From Ciona intestinalis (taxonomy: Eukaryota; Chordata; Ascidiacea; Phlebobranchia; Cionidae), in NCBI RefSeq assembly GCF_000224145.3, contig NC_020175.2, positions 398,525 through 462,524 on the forward strand: 64,000 nt of DNA, given 5' to 3'. The translations under genes and the position numbers were made by a program. This document shows, in pieces, positions 62,071-64,000 of this stretch; the stretch's first letter is position 1; the number at the start of each line of letters is the position of its first letter. Below the pieces are notes generated by a model. It ran no database searches. It was not told where the DNA came from and saw only the letters and a program-made list of their open reading frames with translations.

Positions 62071-62725
62071 TTTAACAATCGTAAAGTCAAACTAATGACA
62101 CGGAAATCCTGAAGGTGACATTTGTTCGCTTTGGGGCCAAAGATCATGTACTTTAGTCGTTCTCTAAACGCAACAACCACCAAGCATGGTAATTCCCACC
62201 CACATCAGCATTGACATCGATTTGTCGCCATCAACTCAATTAATTTAGGCCTAATAAGGCATTCACTGTTAACGACAGACGTGGTTCATTGGCGCCATAT
62301 ATGGAACATGACGTACTTGATCGTGATATAGTGGCTAAAGGACGGGCACACCATCAGCTTACGTTGCTAGATATCTCTCACAAAGATCAGATTTTTATCC
62401 AATCGTTTTTGCTATTGACGGAAATGCAGTTTTAGACACAACTTTTGTGTTGGTATTATACGCTTTCTATTCTTTATCATGTTCCGTTACATTCTGGACC
62501 ACGATTTTTCGGTTAAAAATAAACATATTGTTTTTTTTTTAAATGATCAATTAGAAACATAGTATGGCTCGAGGTAAAGCAATTCACTAACATTTCATAA
62601 ATAGGGAATTTGATCAAGAAAAAAACAACTCAATTTATAATAGGTTGAAAGAAATGTAGATAACAAAGAAATGACAAAAAGAGAACAATCGCGAACGACA
62701 ATTTGCCTAGAAGTGTAACAGAAGT

Positions 62726-62906
62726 TGAGTTGGAAAAAATGGGACACATACACACAAATATCCAAATATACTGGTCGTGTTTTAAACAATTAACAACGGT
62801 CTATGGAAGTCGTGAGGATACGAAATTCTTTGAATGTTCCTTGTTTACAGCGAGATGGGACAAGAATATGGAATGAAAAGGTGTCCCATCTTTCTCCACC
62901 CTACTA
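62726..62906 (-). repeat. MITE copy (main family)
   Basis: Inverted copy with a worn left end (gttggaaaaaatgggacaca) and an intact right end (catctttctccaccctacta), just downstream of the ABCG stop codon. Confidence 0.78.
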
Positions 62907-63031
62907 TATTAAACCATGGCCGTTGAAGCGGAAGATACGAAAACGTTGGTGGACTTATAAGATATTTAACAGGTTTAATGGCATACGATCATATACACAC
63001 TGCTTTAATTCATTTTATAAGAATTAATGTT

Positions 63032-64000
63032 TTACTTAAACTTATTAACCCTTCGCATTTGAACGTAAGCTAGAAAAAGGAATCCAATGCACATACAGCC
63101 AAGAGCAAGAATATTGACCCATAAACCCCACACACCGTACTCGATGCCTTGAATTTGCATGTATGCTTCACCAGTGGTACTGAAAAAATATAAATGTTAG
63201 CTATAGGGACATCTGCTAAAGTTACGCAAGTTCTTCTAAAATATTTAGACTACAGATGTGCTGCTAATATGGTGGTATAATACGGCGGGGCAAGATGGGA
63301 TACTGTTAGTGCCTAAATCTAGCATTTTTCTGATCGTGTTTTAAACAATAAATCACGCTCTTTTAAAATCGTAACGACATGGTATATAATTTCGTAAATA
63401 CTCATTGTTTACTATAAAATGGGACGAAAAATCCATGTCCCATCTCACTTCATCTTATTATATCTTAAGATGAAAAATACAGTTGGTTTGAAGCAAGCCT
63501 TACCAGTTCGGAATCAACCCTTGAGTGATTGTACTTATGCAAGGTTGACTTGAAGTAGGATCGAACCCGGGATATGTCCTGTTATCGATGAACACTAAAC
63601 CACTCATTTCATTGACTGTAAGAGCCTGAAGAAATATATGTTGTAAAGTCTCTTGCATGGCAGCGAATATGTGGTAAATTTACCCCTGTGGTTATATTTT
63701 TATTATTTGCGGAAATTTGGTGTCACATTAGCATTTGCATGCAAACTTTTTACCTAAAAACAAGCACTCTCGCTTTTTAAATGGGTGTTTTACTATTTTG
63801 TGTTAGGTTTGGCGCTATTGGCATTTACCAATTTATTAGTTGTTACACACTTACGTTGGTCCCGTATCTAAATATGCTGACGTATTTAATCCATTCAATC
63901 CAGTCCAATAAGCTCCCAGTGTTTGCCAAGAAACCTCCAGTCAACATCATGAGAATATATGGCAAGGCAACCAATATGTTTGCAATCGCGAATATCCGCA
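63032..64000 (-). CDS. ABCG-subfamily half transporter, C-terminal exons (partial)
   Basis: An ATP-dependent membrane exporter of the ABCG2 type; only the end of the gene is in the window. Exons: 63855-64000 and beyond, 63504-63625, 63032-63179. The first gives LTGGFLANTGSLLDWIEWIK followed by YVSIFRYG, the region after helix 4. The second gives ALTVNEMSGLVF and CISTITQGLIPNW, the extracellular loop with its cysteines. The last gives CTTGEAYMQIQGIEYGVWGL, then the final helix (LALGCMCIGFLFLAYV) and MRRVNKFK-stop. ABCG2 has the same order, NEF...C...TGEEYLxxQGI..WGLW. Phases agree at both joints. The nucleotide-binding domain lies beyond the right edge. Confidence 0.88.
63281..63462 (-). repeat. 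Diverged MITE copy (main family)
   Basis: Inverted copy (ggcggggcaagatgggatac; tcccatctcacttcatctta), within the last ABCG intron. Confidence 0.68.

Larger units (their letters stand above)
61473..63031. other. Intergenic stretch between the cysteine-rich gene and the ABCG gene
   Basis: Holds the possible relic exon at 61952-62070 and one MITE at 62726-62906. Nothing else is recognised. Confidence 0.4.

Overview
The window looks like ascidian tunicate DNA, most likely Ciona. It is AT-rich, its genes are split into many small exons with short introns, and it is seeded with roughly thirty copies of one short element with terminal inverted repeats. The genes are chordate-type: trehalase, PGS1, TEN1, SLC22 transporters, an ARF GTPase, TRPC channels, a fibronectin-type-I-like secreted protein and an ABCG transporter. 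The species is inferred, not proven. Exon models were built by hand from splice sites, reading-frame phase and family resemblance. For every gene described as complete the coding lengths add up to whole codons.

Left part (1-20 kb). A three-exon gene for a 101-residue cysteine-rich single-pass membrane protein lies on the minus strand (280-3303). A small secreted-peptide precursor follows, also minus (5805-6482). Next is a 14-exon GPI-type trehalase (8184-17263, minus). Its last and longest intron contains an intronless PGS1-like gene on the same strand (8647-10140). The two-exon telomere-capping gene TEN1 (17819-18487, minus) sits just upstream of trehalase.

Middle (20-43 kb). Three SLC22 (organic cation/carnitine transporter) loci stand in tandem on the minus strand. 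Two look substantially complete (20380-25207 and 27632-34781) and share exon lengths. The third is a decayed remnant (about 37575-39156). An ARF-like GTPase gene (40865-42398) is on the plus strand.

Right part (43-64 kb). Three TRPC cation channel genes lie head to tail on the plus strand (43101-49167, 49579-54026, 55121-59046). The second and third are close relatives, and a 50-N gap removes the pore exons of the third. A seven-exon secreted cysteine-rich gene with fibronectin type I/VWC-like modules is on the minus strand (59476-61472). The C-terminal exons of an ABCG2-like transporter run off the right edge (63032-64000, minus).

The genes belong to unrelated pathways (sugar hydrolysis, mitochondrial cardiolipin synthesis, telomere maintenance, solute transport, calcium entry, extracellular matrix), and I see no operon. 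The clearest themes are local tandem duplication (SLC22, TRPC) and heavy seeding with one MITE family, in a few places right at splice sites or start codons. I saw no CRISPR, rRNA or convincing tRNA gene, and no retrovirus-like or Polinton-like element.
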